Part shown: in pieces, positions 1-12,976 of the stretch
Layout of the letters: every line of letters begins with the position of its first letter
Position numbering within the stretch: position 1 is the first letter of the stretch
Source: Juglans regia
Taxonomy: Eukaryota; Streptophyta; Magnoliopsida; Fagales; Juglandaceae
Length of the DNA: 64,000 nucleotides
Direction of reading: 5' to 3'
NCBI RefSeq assembly: GCF_001411555.2
Contig: NC_049914.1
Span: forward strand, 13,718,798-13,782,797
Notes under the pieces: model-generated
What the model was told of the DNA's origin: nothing
Seen by the model: only the letters and a program-made list of their open reading frames with translations
The model's database searches: none
Translations under genes and position numbers: made by a program

Positions 1-390
1 CCTTTCATTTAATCTGAAATACTCATTAGATCCAATAACATTGCGGGTGGCACTAGCAAGAACCAAGGTCCAAGTTCCATTCTTCAACAAGGCATCAAAA
101 TCCTTGTTCATTGCATCACACCATTTAGGTGACTTGTCCATCAAGGAGTAGCAATTTGGTTCAATAGCAGAGGTCTCAAAGGTTGCATATTAGGCTTTAG
201 GGTTTGGGAAGTGGATAGAACCATCATGTTAGGATTTGGATTTGGAGATGTAGTTCTTGGAACATGTGATCATGGGATGCCAAGGTGGTGGAGGGGCAAT
301 TGGGGATAGAAGTGAGAAGGGCACAAGTGGGGTTAAGGATGATGTTGGAGAGGCTATAGGTTTATTGAATATGATGATGGTTGGGTTAAT
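1..390 (-). pseudogene. Ty1/Copia polyprotein fragment: integrase-RT linker and start of reverse transcriptase
   Basis: Read on the minus strand, 180 down to 1 translates as an open stretch containing KNGTWTLV, then SATRNVIGSNEYFRLNE. This is the usual entry into the Copia reverse transcriptase domain. Upstream in the same direction (about 390-180) is a serine/proline-rich linker with HPMITCSKNYISK, matching the HPMITR-type motif before Copia RT. At least one in-frame stop is present. The fragment runs off the left window edge, so RT and RNase H may lie outside. It probably belongs with the Copia gag-protease remnant at 5190-6118 on the same strand. The integrase core expected between them is absent and an LTR-like block lies there instead. 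Confidence 0.75.
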
Positions 391-3300
391 GTGTAACACT
401 CCAACTCGAAATGTTAGATATGAATGATGGATAATTTTATAGGGCCTAAATTAGTTTTAATGTGCAACATTGGGTGAGCTTATGAATATATAATTATTAA
501 GGTTGGCTTGGAATTTTAGTTAGGCCCAAAATTTTATTTTTGGCCCCATTAAGGTTTAGCGGGGTGATTTTTGGATGGTTTTGGTAGGCCAATATTGGGA
601 GAAACTCCTAATAATTTTGGATTACTGAAATACATGAACATTATGGATATTATTAGTTGGAATTTCCATTTAAGAGAGTTAAGTCAATTTGTGATTCTTA
701 AAGTGAACCCAAAACCATTTAGACAAAAAGAATTGCACTGTTGGATTCATTAGAATTTTTAGAGATTTAGGGTGCAATAATAATACTTTTGATTTCCGAG
801 CATCAAGTGGACCAATAGGAGAACACCACATGTCTCCTGGTATGCAAGATAAGCTAAGGTCTAAGTTCTACACACCCATACTCTGACCAAAAATACTTCT
901 CCTTTCCCCACCGTCACCTCTTATTTCTTTTCTCACCTAACATGCCTAACCCTCACGTCTCTCTCTCCCTTTTCTGTTTCCCTTCCCTAGATTCTCCCTT
1001 TCTTTTCTTCTCCATGTGACTCGCCTCCACAGATTCCCTCTTTGTTTTTCAACTTTCCCTCTCTTGATTATCTTCCTCCTTCAGATCTCTTTTTCTCTCC
1101 TCAGATCACTCTCTCACGCTCTTACTCTCGACTCCATTTCCCTCTCCCAAATCTCTTTTCCTCATTGGCCCCCCTATCTCTCTCTCTCTCAGCCGGCTGT
1201 GGCAACTCTGCCCATCAGAACCCATCACTGACTGCCAAAGGGTGATCACTCTCAACCCAGAACCCCCGCAAGCCACCGTTGTGCACCCCAACCTCTATCA
1301 CACTTGGCCTAGCATACCCACACATTAACCAGCCAAGTCATCATTTTAGGCCTCCGTTGCCATCCCCTATGATGCGGCACTGTGTGTTACTAGTAGCTCC
1401 TCCACCCCTCTCCCACACATTTCACCTATGTTGAACAACCTACCCCATTCTTTAATCTACGAGTCATTGTCGTGTGACCCAAGTCCTACCCCACTACCAT
1501 CGCCTCTTGCCACTACTGTGCTTGCCACCTCTAGCTTAGCCACTTGAAAATGGAGCAAACTTATGCTCGTCTAACTAGATCTGCCATCGTCCCATGCATG
1601 GATATAGATCTAGCCATCCCTAGCCCTTCTTGTCACAATTAACCACCAACAGTGGCGATTCCAACCACCCTCGACCAGATCTCCTCCTCCCTTAGATCCC
1701 TCATCTTCCAATCTTTGTTTCTCTCTTTCAATCGAGGCCAAACCGATCTTAGCCATGAATCACCCACACAGCCTAGCATCACAGTGGGCCTCTGCAATCT
1801 CTGGCCACTAGCGTCGACCTCGTCACTGCCGTAAAAGAAGCCCTCTCACTTCCACCCTCTCGGTCTCTCCCTCATTTCTTTATTTTATTATTTTTTGTCT
1901 CCACCATACATGGCTATCCACTGCCAGTAAAAACCATCTTAAGCCAGCCTCACCTTAACCACCCCACCAGCATGGACAAATTTTATATACATTTATGTCA
2001 TTATGATAACTAAGAAGTTATGTATAGTTTTTTATGTGTGAAGTGTTGAGATAAGCTATGTAGTTGTGTTGTGAACTGTACGTTGTGTGAAGTGTTGGGA
2101 TGAACTATGTAGTTATGTTGTGAACTATGCGTTGTGTGAAGTGTTGAGATAAATATTGTACTTTATGAAGTGGATGGAAGCCATATGAAGTGTCAGGAGG
2201 AGCTATGTTGTTCGATTTGTCGTGTAAGTATTCATCTTTCTATTTTGGTGTTTGGATAGAAACATGAAGACCTTGAATGGAATCTTGTAAGTTTATGTTG
2301 AGTAGAAAATTGGGAAATGTGGTTGTATTGTTCAATGACTTAGTGATTGAGTAGAGTATATGCAAAGGTTTGGATTTCGAGAAGTCACGAATGAATTTTG
2401 TAAAATTTTGTGATTTTTCTGTGTAGGGATATAAATGTGGTGGACAAATTTTGATGTATTGGATGTGTTGGTTAGGATTTCAATGGAAGTGAGGGTATGT
2501 TTTTGGGATAGATCTATATTATACGAGGTATAGTCATGTTAATTATGAAGTCAAGGGGTTGTTTAGTTAGCCTAAGTTGTGTCAACTGGAGGATTGGAGT
2601 GATTGTATATTTAAAGTTTCTTGTGTCCAGATGAGACTTGTAAACCAAGTGGGTGTTTTGAATAGATTGTATGTTGATTTTAGGTGATAAAGGAAAACAG
2701 CACAAGTATATTTTTATGGGATATATTTATATATATGGTGGACATATTTAATGTATCATGAACGTATTGCGCATGGATCGAGTTTGTGGGAATATAGGGT
2801 TGTGTGGCGAATTATGTTGGACTTGGATGATAAACGAATGGAATATGACTTCATTATGTCGGTTAGGTGAATTGGACAGATTTATGTATTGGGTGGATGG
2901 TGAATGAATAGAAATGAAGTTATGTAATTATGTTGGAGTGATTAACATGGGCAACAAACATATTAGTGTATTTTATAAATTCGAGTTTCATAATTGGAAG
3001 AATGATGTGAATTGATACTAACTATTAAAGTAACATTATGTCTGGGACTTATATGTAGCCATGAATGAAACTTATAAATTTTTGGGAGAGTATTGTGTTG
3101 TGTTGTGTTGGAGCATTGATGGTATTGATAAACTTTGTATATGGATGGTGTGGTGTTGGATTTTATGAATCAAGAGAAGCCATGGTTTGAACTTGTTGGC
3201 CTATGTAATTATGGTAGTTTAGTATATGTTGACTAAGTGTGTGAGACTCTACAGTATGGACAGATTTATGAATTCAGCACCAAGTGATTGTGCTGGGTTG

Positions 3301-5120
3301 TGGTGTAAAGATTTATCAGACACATGGTCTGATTGATTTATGAGATTAAATGGTATTGCATTTCAATGCTTGGGAAGAGAACAATATGTAATTATGCACT
3401 TGGTTTGGATTAGGATCTAGAAATGTGTACGTAATGTCAAGAGGCTTGTGGAGTTGGGTTAAGAGTTTGTGAAGGTTGACTTGACATTTTAAGTATGTTA
3501 TGTGTGCTATGTATGAAAAGGGGGACGGGACAGATTTATATTAGGCTCAATTGTTAAATAAATAGGGTATGCGTGCTTTGTGTTTATTGATTTTTGAGTG
3601 GCAAGTTTATGAGAAAATGGTAGAATTAGGTTCCGTTCTAAGCGTGTAGCGTGTTAATATTGATGGTTACACAAGTAGTACATGGGGATAATGTGGAAAG
3701 CTTATATTTAGCAAGAAAATAACGGAGTGCATAAAATTGGATGTAGTAGGGGTTAGTTTTCAAATGGTAAAAAGTTAGAGGATCATTAAGCGAAATGTCT
3801 TTAAGCTAAACTCTAATTATAACTTACGAATACTATGGGTGTAAAAAAAAAAATGAAAAACTAGTTAAACTGGACCAAACTCACTGGTTCGGTCTGATTT
3901 CTAAGCGGTCCAGTGCAGTACTAGTTCTTAAGAATCGAAACAGGTCCTAAATCGGTACAGTACCCATTTTCATATTTTGAAAACTGGTTTAAACCAAACC
4001 AGACCAGTACACATATTTATAATTTTTTGTATTATATTATATGTTTCATTCCTAATTAATATAATATGAAATTCTAAGCTAATTAATCAAGTTTATTATT
4101 CTTATAATTATAATATGTCATAAAAAATAAAATTTATTTATAATTTTTAATATAACATTTGATATAACATATAAATTTTAATCTTAAACAAAAATATTAA
4201 TATTAAGTTATTAATATAACTTGACTTTTGATATATATATATATATATAATGTACTTATATTATAGTATAAATAGACTAATAGTTTAGCATATGTAAATA
4301 TCATATTATACTAACATAGATAATCTATAAAATCGAAAAAAGGGGACCGAATCGGACTAAAACTGTAAAAACCGAAAGTTCCGGTTTCGATAGAGAATCG
4401 ATCTAGTAACAGTCCTTAAATTTTTAAAATTGGTATATACCAGTTCGGCTCTAAAAAATGTACAAAATTGGAACGAACCGAACTAATTACACCCCTAACG
4501 AATAGGCATATACGTGCATATGGAATGCACACTAGCAACAAAATCTGTAAGTTAGCTTCTAGCTTACTATCGGTATTGTTATATTTGTGTGATGGTAAAA
4601 ATTATATAATCATGTTTATTATGTTTATTATAATTGTTTATAATATGACATGCCTTTTTCACTTATTATGGTATATGATTTACCTATCACATGCTAAGAA
4701 TGCCATGTTGTTTGTTACATATTTATTTGTTGCAGGCCATGAATGCCATATCATATGCATTGAGTGTGTCATGAAATATTTCTAAGCCATGCATGAAACT
4801 TTTTATTTTATCTCGACCCCAAATGCTAGGATGAGGAGTTATCCTAGTAGAACTCCCTTGTACACTCTAGAATATTTAAAATGGTGTGGAATCTCTTGAA
4901 TTGACGAAGTACAATCAACAGGTTTTGAATGAGACTTAAGTAACTGGTTTCTGGAGCGAAGTCAGACACCTAATGCTCTTGGTGCCAAATTACGAGTTTA
5001 CAAGTTCAGTTATCATGACGTACTCATAGTTAGCACAGATGCTTGTGATGTGAAACAGTACTGGCAGGAGTACAGGACTCTTGGGGAGTCGTGGAGCATC
5101 TAGAGTTCACGTAAATTTAT
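391..5120 (+). mobile_element. LTR-like block of a Ty3/Gypsy element, incomplete or solo
   Basis: The block begins TGTAACACTCC, as the other Gypsy LTRs in this window begin TGTAA. It has the same layout: a cytosine- and pyrimidine-rich plus-strand leader (about 880-1960), then a long GT- and AT-rich stretch, then a CGACCCCAAATGCTAGG patch near 4815 that resembles a patch at about 41650 in another solo LTR. No long coding frame is convincing. I did not find a TTACA end or a target-site duplication, so the right edge (about 5120) is a guess. A hAT-type MITE at 3834-4497 inserted later. It may be a degraded solo LTR or a composite of several pieces. Confidence 0.4.
3834..4497. mobile_element. 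hAT-type MITE with 8-bp target-site duplication
   Basis: The left end reads TATGGGTGTAA and the right end is its imperfect inverse (TTACACCCCTA). Inner flanks share inverted GGTTCGGTCTG / CGAACCGAAC-like sequence. The flanking 8-mers ACGAATAC (3826-3833) and ACGAATAG (4498-4505) match at seven of eight positions, as expected of an old hAT duplication. No transposase is encoded, and the interior is AT-rich with a TA run near 4231. Confidence 0.75.
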
Positions 5121-5189
5121 TATAAATTTTTTAACATTTTAAAAATTTATCTTCATAAATGGAACTTGCAAACCATTATGTAAAACAAA

Positions 5190-6118
5190 AAATAAAGACT
5201 GAGGTGTAGAGAGTCAGGTTGTCCTAAGTGCTTTATAGGCAAACTAGTACCATTGCCAATACCAATATGCTCAATCCCATTGTATTCTTCACCTTTAACA
5301 TCTAGATTTTCTAGGTCTCAGGTAAGATGACGAGAGGCTTCGACATCAGGGTACAAATTTGAATATAATTGGTGGGATTGAGCAGTAAAGTATCTTTGCA
5401 TTGCCGAGGGAAATTCACTCCGAAGGACTTATAAAAATGATGGTAGCCTCAAAGTCACTATAACCATTCCAATTGCACACTTGACAAACAACCTTTGGAT
5501 AATTGATGAAGAGGAGGAACCATGACCATGCCCTCGGCCTCGAGAGGAGCAATTGTTGTTTTTGTAAGAGGAACCATGACCTTTGGAGTTAGCAGGTTGA
5601 CCACCTCTTCTGCCACGAAAAGAACTAGTCTTAGATGCAAGTAAGAGATCAATAGATGGTTGATGGTGCACCAAGCGAAGCTCATGATCTAGCAGATGAC
5701 CATAGAGATATTTTAGGGATATGGAGTCAACGCGGGTAGTGACAGAGGTCACAAAAGTGTCATACTTGGGTGCAAGACCCGTCAGGAGGAAGGATACAAG
5801 CTCAAAGTCATTCAGAAGTTTATTAACAACAACAAGGGTGCTGGTTAAACTTGTGAACTTGAAAAAATAATCCATGATAGAAAGATGCCTTTTTTAGCGT
5901 AGCAAGTTGATAATAAAGACTCATAGATCTGGTCCTTGAGGTGGACATAAACATGTGCTTGAGAGTGCTCTAGACTTGCCGAGAGGTAGATAGTTGTCCC
6001 CTAAAGTTTGGTGCTGATGCAGGGAACGCATTTGGGTCATGGATTGGGCAGGTGAAACTTGAAAGTTATAGGTGAGGCAAGATGTGACTTGGAAGATGGG
6101 GAGGGAGGTTTTGCCATG
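5190..6118 (-). pseudogene. Ty1/Copia gag and protease remnant
   Basis: The minus-strand start MAKPPSPSSKSH lies at 6118, followed by a gag of the UBN2 type. Recognisable pieces are the LLNDFELVSFLLTGLAPKYD region and then a basic glycine/arginine-serine linker (RGRRGGQ, SSRGRGHGHG). The zinc knuckle is decayed, leaving only VKCAIGM. Further down, about 5400-5200, comes ASRHLT followed by EEYNGIEHIGIGNG, the Copia protease region. The catalytic DTGA/DSGA motif is not intact there. Several frameshifts and stops separate these pieces, so no functional protein is made. The remnant is cut off near 5190 next to the LTR-like block; integrase is missing. Confidence 0.75.
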
Positions 6119-6169
6119 GTAGAAAAAACTAATATTACTTGTTGCCTATTTGGAAATGTGAGATAAAAA

Positions 6170-6430
6170 GTGGAGAAATGAGAGAGAAATGATTGAATAT
6201 TATTTTTGGAAGGGGGGGGGGGGGATAAATTGTTTAATATTATTTTTGTTTTCAGATTTATAAAAGTTGTATTGACTTTTGTATTTTGTTTTTAAGTTTA
6301 TAAAGGTCGTAATAATTAAGTAATGATGAAATGAGAAAATAAAATTTTTAAAATTAAAAAGTATTTTGTGTTTTAGTGATATTTGGAAAGAAAATTATGA
6401 GAAACTTTTTCATCTCATCTCATTTACTAA
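6170..6430 (-). mobile_element. MITE copy, reverse orientation, Fagales-like type
   Basis: Read in reverse this stretch gives CATCTCATCTC, then AT-rich sequence with AATATTATT and ATTTATAAA blocks, the same layout as the neighbouring copy at 6500-6870 but inverted. A poly-G run (about 6208-6222) interrupts it. Ends are not sharp. It could be one arm of a larger inverted structure together with its neighbour. Confidence 0.45.
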
Positions 6431-6499
6431 ATCTACCCCTAGAGGGCTTGTGATACCATGTCAAAGTACACACCAGCTTAATGAATTTGGCTTAACACA

Positions 6500-6870
6500 A
6501 GTGCATCCTCTTTTGGATACCGTTCTCAATACATCTCATCCTATTTCCTTCTCAAGCATTATTCAAACACAAACACCTTTCAATTTCATGTTTTTAACTT
6601 TTTCATCTAATCATTATTTAATCATTACAACCTTCCAAACTTTCAAAAAAAAAATCAATATTTTCAAACCCAAAACAAAAACTATATTTAAATAATATTT
6701 TAATAATGTTTCATTCAAATTTTTTGCTCTTTTTCCAAAATCCAATAAAACATTTTAATTTAAACCATTTCATTACTATTCACAGACTATTTCACTATTA
6801 TTTATAAATTTCTCATCTCATCTCATCTCATCTCATCTTATCTTATCTCAACGTCCAAATAAGGTCTAAG
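6500..6870 (+). mobile_element. MITE copy with TCTCATCTCATCTCAT repeats
   Basis: The block ends with tandem CATCT pentamers (6812-6848) followed by AACGTCCAAATAAGGTC. It begins near 6510 with TTTTGGATACC and CTCATCC, so it has weak terminal inverted similarity (TTTGGA / TCCAAA). I associate this sequence type with abundant MITEs of walnut, pecan, chestnut and oak; that link is from memory. No coding capacity. Confidence 0.5.
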
Positions 6871-7554
6871 TACTCTTATGATCTAAAAGATCTTATAGAC
6901 TTATGAAGTTGAGATGTGTTGGACTTCATCTAGGTTGGTTATGATCCTTGACATGAAGAAATTTTCAGGTTTTATGGAGATTTGGTTTAATATCTGGTTG
7001 TTCTTAAGTAGTTTTCTTGGTTAAAACTTTAGATGCTTAATTGAAATATGAGATTTGGTTTAATATCTGGTTGTTCAAGTTGGTTTAGACTTGAGTTTGG
7101 CCGCGTAAAAACGTTGTCATACCGAGTATTTTGAACCGATCATTTTTCGGCCAACCACCGGAAAGTAATTCCGACACCTAGACAAATTGATCTAGATGTT
7201 CGAGGTTCATCCTCAACATGAATGTGGCAACCAAGAAAATTTCATGTTCCGTACGTAAGAGGTACATGAATTTCAAGATGTTTAGGCTGATGCGCTGGCT
7301 TTAGAGGAAGAATTATAATGACGGTGCTAAATTAATGGTACGTACCGTTATTTTTTAGAAGAGATAAAATTAAGCAAGAATCACATTGCAGCATTTAAAG
7401 GCAGAAGTTCATCATTGTAATTATGAAAATGTAGATCAGTGCATCTCTCGCAATATATATTAGTCTACAGCAAAGATATATTCTACTAGTGTTCGATGTC
7501 AAAAAATCAAGTTGACAGAGATGACATGCATATTGGAGATCGATGATACGATGA

Positions 7555-7625
<71 letters not shown>

Positions 7626-8610
7626 TGAAAGGACAACATACAACAGTAAAACATTAGGCCTTTATGCATGCATGCATGGCTTGCATTGTAGCTTCATGCT
7701 CATGTATGATACACAATTGTTAAAAAATGTTGACATGATTCGTACACACAATCATGGAACATGTGATACACACTATTTAATTTTATGTTATTTTTTAGTT
7801 GCGTCTCATGTTGATTTGTTTCGAGTCTTTACTAGGTACGTACATGATGACTTTTCTTTTTTAATTTAAAGCATACACTTCATTCCAAATTTTCTATAAT
7901 AATTCGTTGGACTAATAGAAGTAGTATCTATGTTCACATGAAACTTTCTGCAAAAACTTAAAAGATCGAGCTCACGTACGTGATTTTTTTTTAATTTTTT
8001 TAATTTCTTTTAATTTTTTGTTGTATTTAGAAAATGTCATCCTTGAATGTTTTGTTTTCTATCGTTTTCATAATCGAAGTTTGTCAGCAGTTTATAAAAA
8101 GATTTAAAATTTTTTAAAATATAATTAATTAAAGAGATGAGTACTAATTAATCAACAACCCGGCCAATTGAGAAAATATATATAAAAACATTAATTGCGC
8201 TGATTATAAGCTCGTATTATAATAATCTCTAAAATATTCTAACAAAAGGACATCTCGATCGTCTGTTTATAATTTGAACTGTCTAAGATTCATGTCTTCC
8301 GTGGACGTACCTAACCACAGTTTTTCCTATATATTTTGATTTATCGCGATTGAATAACTTGTTCGTTGTTAGATTTCGTGTTGATCATACTTTTATATTG
8401 ATCGCAGCACGTTTCTATAGAAGTCAACCATGGAAATGATAAAAGATCTAGAATTCTGAAATTACTTGGCAATGGCCAACAACCCTCGAAACAGTAGATT
8501 CATGAACTAGGTTGAGCATATATATAATTTAGTGGAAGAAAATTTCAAATCGACTATTCACATGGACCCACGAATTAGAAGAGGAAAGATGTGATGGCTT
8601 CCAAACTATT
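6871..8610. other. AT-rich intergenic DNA without recognised gene
   Basis: I see no credible coding frame or element boundary here. Notable items are a short direct repeat near 6983 and 7049 (GAGATTTGGTTTAATATCTG) and a pure TA microsatellite at about 7557-7620. The last five bases, CTATT (8606-8610), are the left flank of Gypsy element 1. Confidence 0.5.
7557..7620. repeat. (TA)n microsatellite
   Basis: About 60 bases of uninterrupted TA dinucleotides, ending in TTTATATATATTG. It produces an artificial IYIYIY reading frame on the minus strand that should not be annotated. Confidence 0.95.
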
Positions 8611-11376
8611 TGTAAGAGACCCAGCCCGCTGCTAGGCCCAGGCCCATGGAAAGCATTTCCAGATTCCACGTCGCACGGGTTCACGCCATTTCTCCATTTT
8701 CATGCAAGTCTCTCCTTTCCTTTTTCTTTAGGTTTGATATGTTTACTACTTATAGCTATTATATATGTTAAGCAACAACAACCCTAGAATAACTGCCGCT
8801 CGTTCTCCTCTTCACAGAAGGCCAAATCGAGGTCTCCTCTCCACTACGCTAATGAGGATCATTGCCGTCAACCACAACCTCCATCACCCATGATTGTATT
8901 TTTTCTTTTTTCACAAAATAAATAAATAAACAGAGGGAGACTCGGGTGACCCACTGCAACCACACATTGCTGCCGCACAAGTTCGTCCATCCCTTGTGAA
9001 CCTCGGTCCAAACCTCACCACCGTGCTTAGCCACTCAAAGCCATTGCCCAACGCCTCCCATAGCCTCCATTGCAAGCCACGAAACTCCTATGTTTTTAGC
9101 CACCCGAAATAGAGGTCCTACCACCGAACCATTGCACTACACCACACCAACCACTCCAAGCCATCGCCACCAGCACGGAAAAGGGCGCGGGACACCCACA
9201 AGCCACCTCAGCCATAACCACCCCTCATGGTGAGCATCTCTTTCGGTCTACACACTCATTTCTCTCTGCCTCTCACTCACTCACCTCGCCCTCTCTTTTT
9301 TCTCTCGTGTTCAACCCAGCTCGACGACATATCCGCTGCACTCCTACTCCTCAACCGCACCACCATTGTCCCACCAGCCATCCCCGTGATGCCATACTCC
9401 TCCACGCTTGCCTTGGTCTCCTTGGGGTAAGTCCCTGCCGCCACATACTGAGTTCTAGTCCATGTGTTTTGTTCCTCTAGCTTTGTTCTTATAAGTTATA
9501 TATATATATATATAATATATATATATATATATAAATCATTAAACTAATAGTTGAGTGCTATTACTAGTTTATCCTTATTGCATGTCCCAGATATATTTTT
9601 TAGAAGAACAGACTAATTGGGTTTTGTTGTTAAGTCACATGAAATATTGTATTTGTGTAGATAATATTTTAATAATATTGTTAACCAAAGGATGTAAACC
9701 TATTTTTAAGAGAGGAGTTTTTTTTCATGACGTATTTTATAAGATTTTTTTTTTTTTTAAAGTAGTCTAAGTATTCTATTAATTTATAATATGTTGTTGG
9801 TATTTTAGATATTTTAATGTTAGTATTTATTGAGTTCCGTAATTATCATAATACTTGTTCAATTAAATTATTCTTTGGTGTGAATTCATTTAAGAGGATA
9901 TTGATGGTTTTGGAAAATGATGCTATTTTGAGGTTATGAGAAATTCAAGTTTCAAGGAATTAAAATAGGTCATTTTAAAAGCTTAGGCTTAAATATCGAA
10001 ATATGTGATTGATTGGAAATTTACAGAAATTACATGATTATCATATAAGTGACGATTGATAATTGTTCGACTTTGTCAAGAAAATTTTCGAAAAAACTAA
10101 GTCCAGGTAAACAGGGTTCCTATGCTAGATTTGTATAAAAAGAACTGAACTGAGGTTGGTTTGTAAAACTGTGCATTTTGTTTTACAAAGAAAAGGTGAA
10201 AAACTACCTTAGTATATGTTTTGCATTCACTCATGACATATCTATGAAAGAGAAAAGAAATGCTTTTGACATGAATAGTGTAGACATGAACAATATTTGA
10301 CATGTTTTTGAAATATGCAAAATAGCGAATATGATATTGGTGATTTTTTCTACTTGTGATATGAAAATAATTTGGATCTGTTTTTGACCAAATGGAAATT
10401 ATATGAATATGTTCAGCATGTGGTTTGATATGATATGGATATGAAAAAACCTTTGACATACTTATCTGTTTTGATTTTGATTCTGAAGATGGTTCTGATA
10501 TGATGATACTGGTTCACGTGATATGGTTGGTACCAACATGACATGATATGATATGAGTGCACCCATTTTGGAAACAACATGGTCTTTTATGTGTTCTTTC
10601 TTGTGTACACACTCGGAGCTCCAAAATTGAAAAAGGGGAAGTTTTACAGTATGATACTGTCTGGTTTGGCCACTAGGGATAGCACAACCCTACCACAGAG
10701 GTTAAACATGGTATATATGATATGTTATAATAAGATGAAAATGTGCAGTTATGTTACGCCAAAGCGATTTTGAATATGAAAATGGTATTTGAATATGAAA
10801 ATAGTTTATGAAAATAAAAATATTGAAAAGTCACTCAAATTTCTTTCTGATAATACATTTTGAGATGTGTACATGAAAATGAAATGTTTTGCTCCTACAG
10901 ACTAAAATTTCTAAAAATGGCTCATGTTTACATACTGGTATATGTTCTCTACCTATTGAGTTGTGGATAACTCACATCTTATCTTCATTATTTTTCAGAT
11001 GACGCTGATTACCTAGTTGGGGGTCAGCATTAGAAATTGGAGCTTGGATAGATATAGATAGAAGGTCGAGTACCTAAGAGTTTCATTGTTAGTAGAAGGA
11101 TTTAATTTGAGTATTTGAAGTACTTTGTGTTGTTTTGACCTATTGAGATCTAAAGATGTATCGTTTTATTTCGTTGAGATTATTGGGAGATTGTGAACCC
11201 CCCCTTTGGTTTATGTTATTTTGTAATGATGACTTATGGAGTTTGTAATACGGTTATTTGGAAAATATAAGATGGTGTACTATTTATGAAGTCCTTGGAG
11301 TTTTAGATGCTTGGAGAGACATGTTTGTAAATGGCAGGTAGTAATTATCCGCCCCTTACGGGTACAGGGCGTTACA
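8611..11376 (+). repeat. 5' LTR of element 1
   Basis: Starts TGTAAGAGACCCAGCCCGCT and ends GGGCGTTACA directly before the primer binding site, giving about 2.77 kb. The same start follows a polypurine tract at 27112, which proves it is an LTR. It has a pyrimidine-rich leader (about 8690-9430), a TA/AT run at 9498-9533, and a conserved CACAACCCTACC...GGTTAAACATGG patch near 10682. An intron-like GT...AG pair lies at 10107 and 10998. Frames inside it, including one of 120 residues on the minus strand, show no family resemblance. Confidence 0.9.
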
Positions 11377-11378
11377 GT

Positions 11379-11391
11379 TGATATTAGAGCC
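11379..11391 (+). other. Primer binding site, initiator Met tRNA type, element 1
   Basis: Reads TGATATTAGAGCC, two transitions away from the usual plant site TGGTATCAGAGCC, which is present intact in element 2. It lies two bases after the LTR end GTTACA. The C-to-T change falls in a CAG context. Confidence 0.85.
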
Positions 11392-11831
11392 AGGTTTGAG
11401 GCTCTACAGACTACAGTTTGTGAGATTTTGGAGTATAGATAGACTTTAAGAAATCATTTTCAGATTTGATGTGATAGTGGAGCCGACTATAAGGTAGAAT
11501 ACTATAGGTATTTGAGGGTGCAAAATTTGCAGACCTTAGGAATGATTTTGATGTATAGGATTTTACGGGTCTGTGAGCTGAATTCACATTGTTTGTGGTT
11601 TGGTTTGATTCTATAGACTTTTTTTAATTAGATTTGATGGAGTTAAGCTTTTAGACTTTGGAGATTAATCATTACTATTGTTATGTGTACTTCTTCCCTC
11701 TTTATTGTAGGTACCTTTATAACGTTGAAGTATTATATATATGTTTAGTTTTTACAGTTACCACTAATTATTTATGTTTGAATGCTATAAATTTTGAAAC
11801 AAATATTAAAAATCCAAGTTATTTTTTCAAG

Positions 11832-12955
11832 ATGCCACCTCGTCATCGAGAACGAAGGATGTCGGACTTGAACGCAAACGAGAATGAAAGGGAAGCAAAC
11901 CCGAGTGTTTCCCAAGAATTACGAGCAGCAGCTCATCAATTAATAGATGATCTCGCACAGAATCCCTTGGGTCACCAACGCAACTATAATGAAGGAGGCT
12001 GTACCATAGAATAGTTCAATCGGATGCACCCCCTTCATTCGATGGGAAAGGTGAACCAAGCCTAGCAAAGGATTGGGTTCAATATATTGAGGAGATATTG
12101 TAGGTGCTAATATGCACAGATGAACAAAAGGTGGCATATGCTACATTCAAACTGACTGGTGAGGCTAAAAGATGGTGGATCTAAAAAAAAACTACCCGAG
12201 AAGCAATGGGGACAGAAATAGCCAGTTGGCTACATTTTAAGCAAATTTTTCTTGAGTGTTTTTTCCCAAGCTCGGCCCGAGAGGATAAGGTAATGGAATT
12301 TGCCACTTTGGTGCAGGGAACCATGACAGTGCACCAGTATGTAGCTAGATTCATTGAATTATCCCGTTTTGCTACTTATCTAATTCCTGATGAAGAAAAG
12401 AAGGCGCGTAAATTCGAAAAAGGGCTAAATCGAAATTTTTATGAACGAGTAGTGGACTTCCAGATTTGGAACTTCTCAGAGTTGGTAGATAAGGCCACAG
12501 TTTTTGAACGAAGCCTTCAAAGGAGCACTACATTGCACGATCAGAGGAAGAGGACTATTTCATCAGGGCATCATTCTGGCATGGACCAAGGATCATGGAA
12601 AAAGAGGAATGAAGGTAGTAGCTCGGGTAAGAGGCTGGTTCAGGGCACCCGACAAGCATATCAATGTAGAACTTGCAACCAAGTACATGCCGAAGTATGC
12701 AGGAAGGAAGCGGGACTATGCTACCATTGTGGCAAATCGGGTCACTATCTCAAGGACAGCCCTTTGCAATTGGATAGCAATAGGCCTCCACCACCTAGGG
12801 CAGAAGGGACAGAGCGAGGCAACATCCAGTGTAATACTGCACCTGCACGGATTTTTGCTCTGACACCTGGAGAGGCAGAGGATAGGAATGACGTGATCAC
12901 AGGCATGACTTATTTGTTATGTTTTAAGATATTAATTTGTGGGTTGAGGTTAGGA
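11832..12955 (+). pseudogene. Gag of element 1
   Basis: Starts MPPRHRERRMSDLN. The retrotransposon gag core follows: TFKLTGEAKRWW, then EFATLVQGTMTVHQY, FIELSRFATYLIPDEEKKAR and FSELVDKATVFE. A CCHC zinc knuckle sits near the end (CYHCGKSGHYLKDS; its last Cys is changed to Ser). In-frame stops occur after GGCTIE, after YIEEIL and after KRWWI. The first of these is shared with the gag of element 2. The knuckle and core are typical of Tekay/Del chromovirus gag, which packages the element RNA in virus-like particles. The copy cannot give a full-length product without readthrough. Confidence 0.85.
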
Positions 12956-12976
12956 GTTGGAAATTTTAGTTCATGA

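Noticed and set aside
391..5120. Complete solo LTR
   Set aside because: No TTACA terminus and no target duplication located; kept only as an LTR-like block.
7395..7643. Minus-strand frame with an Ile-Tyr run
   Set aside because: Encoded by the TA microsatellite.
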